From DATARH01 sp038228485 (GTDB taxonomy: Bacteria; Pseudomonadota; Alphaproteobacteria; ATCC43930; CGMCC-115725), in contig JBBRPG010000200.1 of assembly GCA_038228485.1 (NCBI GenBank), forward strand, positions 1-6,398: a stretch of DNA of 6,398 nucleotides. Direction: 5' to 3'. Below, in pieces: positions 5,135-6,398 of the stretch. The position numbers were made by a program, and so were the translations under genes. Below the pieces are notes generated by a model. That model saw only the letters and a program-made list of their open reading frames with translations, was not told the DNA's origin and searched no databases. Position 1 is the first letter of the stretch. Each line of letters begins with the position of its first letter.

Positions 5135-6154
5135 ATGCTCGGGAGACGCTCGCTGATGATAGCCGGGGCCGCCGCGGCAGCCGAATTCAGCATGGGAGGT
5201 GTCATGTCCAGCGCCGACGCCGCGGAGCCGACCCGCTATCCCGATCGGAGCCTCAAGACGCTCGACCCCCGTTTCCAAAGCCTCATCCTCGGCAATGCCG
5301 CGGTCGAGCGGATCGCCACCGGCATGCGTTTTTGTGAGGGGCCGGTGTGGTTCGGCGACGGGCGCTACCTGTTGTGGAGCGACATCCCCAATGACAGGAT
5401 CATGCGCTGGGACGAAGAAACCGGCGCGGTCAGCGTGTTCCGCAAGCCGTCGAACTATGCCAACGGCAACACCCGCGACCGCCAGGGCCGGCTTGTCACC
5501 TGCGAGCACGACACCCAGCACCTGACCCGCACCGAATACGACGGGACGATCACCCTGCTGGCTGACAGCTTCGAGGGCAAACGGCTGACCGGCCCCAACG
5601 ACGTGGTCGTCAAATCCGACAACTCGATCTGGTTCAGTGACAACGGCGCCGGCTCGCGCGGCAATTATCTCGGCCACACCGTGCCGCAGGAATTGCCGTT
5701 CCGCGTCTACCGGCTCGACCCGGAAACCAAGCAGATGACGATCGCGGTCGGCGACATGAAGCGGCCCAACGGGCTCGCGTTCTCGCCGGACGAAAAGCTG
5801 CTCTACGTCATCGACACGCCGGGCCCCGGACAGCGCACGATCCAGGTCTACGACGTCGTCGACAACGGCACCAAGGTGACCAACCGGCGCGAGTTCAACA
5901 GCGCCGAGCCGGGCGGCAGCGACGGCATGCGCGTCGATGTCCACGGCAATCTGTGGTGCGGGTGGTCGGGCGGCGAGACCGAGGACGGGGTCGCCGTCTT
6001 CGCCCCCGACGGCAAGATGATCGGCCGCATCATGCTGCCCGAGCGTTGCGCCAATGTCTGTTTCGGCGGGCGCAAGCGCAACCGCCTGTTCATGGCGGCG
6101 AGCCAGTCGGTCTATTCGGTGTTTGTCGAAACCCAGGGCGCGGTTGGGGGCTGA
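5135..6154 (+). CDS. SMP-30/gluconolactonase/LRE family protein with Tat signal
   Basis: This 339-aa protein has a six-bladed beta-propeller of the SMP-30/gluconolactonase type, which hydrolyses sugar or other lactones with one divalent metal. Putative metal ligands are Glu68 in FCEGPVW, Asn155 in LTGPNDVVV, Asn212 in RPNGLAFSPDE and Asp263 in GSDGMRVD. Repeated blade motifs appear, such as LLWSDIPNDRIMRWD (79-93), SIWFSDNGAG (164-173) and LLYVIDTPG (222-230). The N-terminus MLGRRSLMIAG has twin arginines (4-5), a hydrophobic alanine-rich stretch and an AxA-type site near SSADA (25-29), which indicates Tat export to the periplasm. I chose ATG at 5135 because GGGGGA (5124-5129) precedes it at 5 nt; a TTG at 5114 is in frame but less suitable. 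The gene is divergent from the SDR, which could make its lactone substrate. Confidence 0.92.
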   Translation: MLGRRSLMIAGAAAAAEFSMGGVMSSADAAEPTRYPDRSLKTLDPRFQSLILGNAAVERIATGMRFCEGPVWFGDGRYLLWSDIPNDRIMRWDEETGAVSVFRKPSNYANGNTRDRQGRLVTCEHDTQHLTRTEYDGTITLLADSFEGKRLTGPNDVVVKSDNSIWFSDNGAGSRGNYLGHTVPQELPFRVYRLDPETKQMTIAVGDMKRPNGLAFSPDEKLLYVIDTPGPGQRTIQVYDVVDNGTKVTNRREFNSAEPGGSDGMRVDVHGNLWCGWSGGETEDGVAVFAPDGKMIGRIMLPERCANVCFGGRKRNRLFMAASQSVYSVFVETQGAVGG

Positions 6155-6176
6155 GAGCGAACAGCCCTCCCAACCG
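6141..6176 (+). terminator. Stem-loop over the SMP-30 stop codon
   Basis: CGGTTGGG (6141-6148) pairs perfectly with CCCAACCG (6169-6176). After a 2-nt bulge (6167-6168) GGCT (6149-6152) pairs with AGCC (6163-6166), giving a 12-bp stem with a 10-nt loop. The TGA stop (6152-6154) lies at the top of the stem. The bases after it are GGGATGAA, with no T-run, so it is better read as a 3'-end stabiliser or factor-assisted terminator than as a classical intrinsic one. Confidence 0.4.
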
Positions 6177-6182
6177 GGGATG

Positions 6183-6202
6183 AATCGCCGCGGCGGTTGT
6201 TT
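6183..6202 (+). terminator. Possible short intrinsic-like terminator
   Basis: AATCGC (6183-6188) can pair with GCGGTT (6193-6198) around CGCG, with one T-G wobble, and TGTTT follows. The core CGCCGCGGCG (6186-6195) is a perfect 10-bp palindrome. The stem is short, so this could also be a protein site or a leader structure for the next gene, whose ATG is 36 bp further on. Confidence 0.3.
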
Positions 6203-6233
6203 GCGTGCGAGCTGTTTCAAGGGGAGCGCGCAC

Positions 6234-6398
6234 ATGTCCATTCTCGGCTGGATCGTCCTCGGCCTGATTTCCGGCTTTATCGCCAGCAAGATCGTCAACC
6301 GCACCGGCGAAGGCTTTGTCCTCGACATCGTTCTCGGGATCGTCGGCGCGTTCGTCGGCGGCTTTTTGTTCACGACATTCGGGCACACCGGGATCACC
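6234..6398 (+). CDS. GlsB/YeaQ/YmgE family membrane protein (5' part)
   Basis: An ATG at 6234 preceded by GGGGAG (6221-6226, 7 nt spacing) opens a frame that runs through 55 codons to the window edge without a stop. The product starts MSILGWIVLGLISGFIASKI and has two glycine-rich hydrophobic segments, about 3-20 and 29-48. They are separated by VNRTGEGFVLDI, the loop typical of the small YeaQ/YmgE/GlsB (transglycosylase-associated) inner-membrane family. Members are usually about 80-85 aa with three membrane segments, so roughly the last third is missing here. They are often stress-induced, but the molecular role is unclear. I see no GGAAC-N16/17-CGTT alphaproteobacterial stress-sigma site in the 80 bp upstream. 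It may have its own promoter or be read through from the SMP-30 gene. Confidence 0.88.
   Translation, partial: MSILGWIVLGLISGFIASKIVNRTGEGFVLDIVLGIVGAFVGGFLFTTFGHTGIT

Noticed and set aside
6155..6233. EcfG-type stress promoter before the GlsB/YeaQ gene
   Set aside because: No GGAAC followed at 16-17 bp by CGTT can be found in this interval.
5033..6397. A 700-residue minus-strand open frame extending the SDR upstream across the SMP-30 gene and beyond
   Set aside because: Only the last 245 residues match a protein family, and they begin at a proper ATG with a ribosome site. The rest is antisense to a well-supported lactonase gene and stays open because of GC-rich codon structure.

Overview
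The window looks like a chromosomal stretch from a high-GC alphaproteobacterium, perhaps a sphingomonad or a Bradyrhizobium-like organism. That placement rests on strong third-position GC, on TTG starts, and on the remembered resemblance of the LigE-like glutathione transferase, the CtBP-like hydroxyacid dehydrogenase and the YeaQ/GlsB protein to alphaproteobacterial relatives. No rRNA, tRNA, CRISPR array, transposase or phage gene is visible.

Layout, left to right. (1) 1-1697, plus strand: the last 32 codons of an unidentified gene, overlapping by 4 bp (ATGA) a complete hydantoinase B/oxoprolinase gene (hyuB type). The upstream gene would by context be hyuA, but the visible tail does not prove it. 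(2) 1698-3078, minus strand: a tightly overlapping three-gene unit, read from the right as a Phd/YefM antitoxin, a VapC-like PIN toxin (TTG start) and a LigE/LigF-like glutathione transferase. Both junctions are 4-bp overlaps (TTGA, then ATGA). A probable promoter and a 12-bp palindromic operator lie just upstream. (3) 3230-4276, plus strand: a CtBP-like D-2-hydroxyacid dehydrogenase that probably starts at TTG. (4) 4295-5032, minus strand: a classical short-chain dehydrogenase. (5) 5135-6152, plus strand: a Tat-exported SMP-30/gluconolactonase-type lactonase, divergent from the SDR across a 102-bp region that holds an 18-bp inverted repeat. (6) 6234 to the window end: the first 55 codons of a GlsB/YeaQ/YmgE small membrane protein.

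The enzymes suggest peripheral catabolism and detoxification: amide or lactam ring opening (HyuB), glutathione-dependent cleavage or conjugation (GST), hydroxyacid/ketoacid interconversion, alcohol/ketone redox (SDR) and lactone hydrolysis (SMP-30). They lie in several transcription units and no single pathway is demonstrated.

The most unusual organisation is the toxin-antitoxin pair with a GST fused into its operon. A second oddity is that both convergent gene ends are compact inverted repeats built over the two facing stop codons: 1679-1716, where the stops directly abut, and 4274-4297, where each arm carries one stop. I see no convincing evidence of a wholly new biological system.
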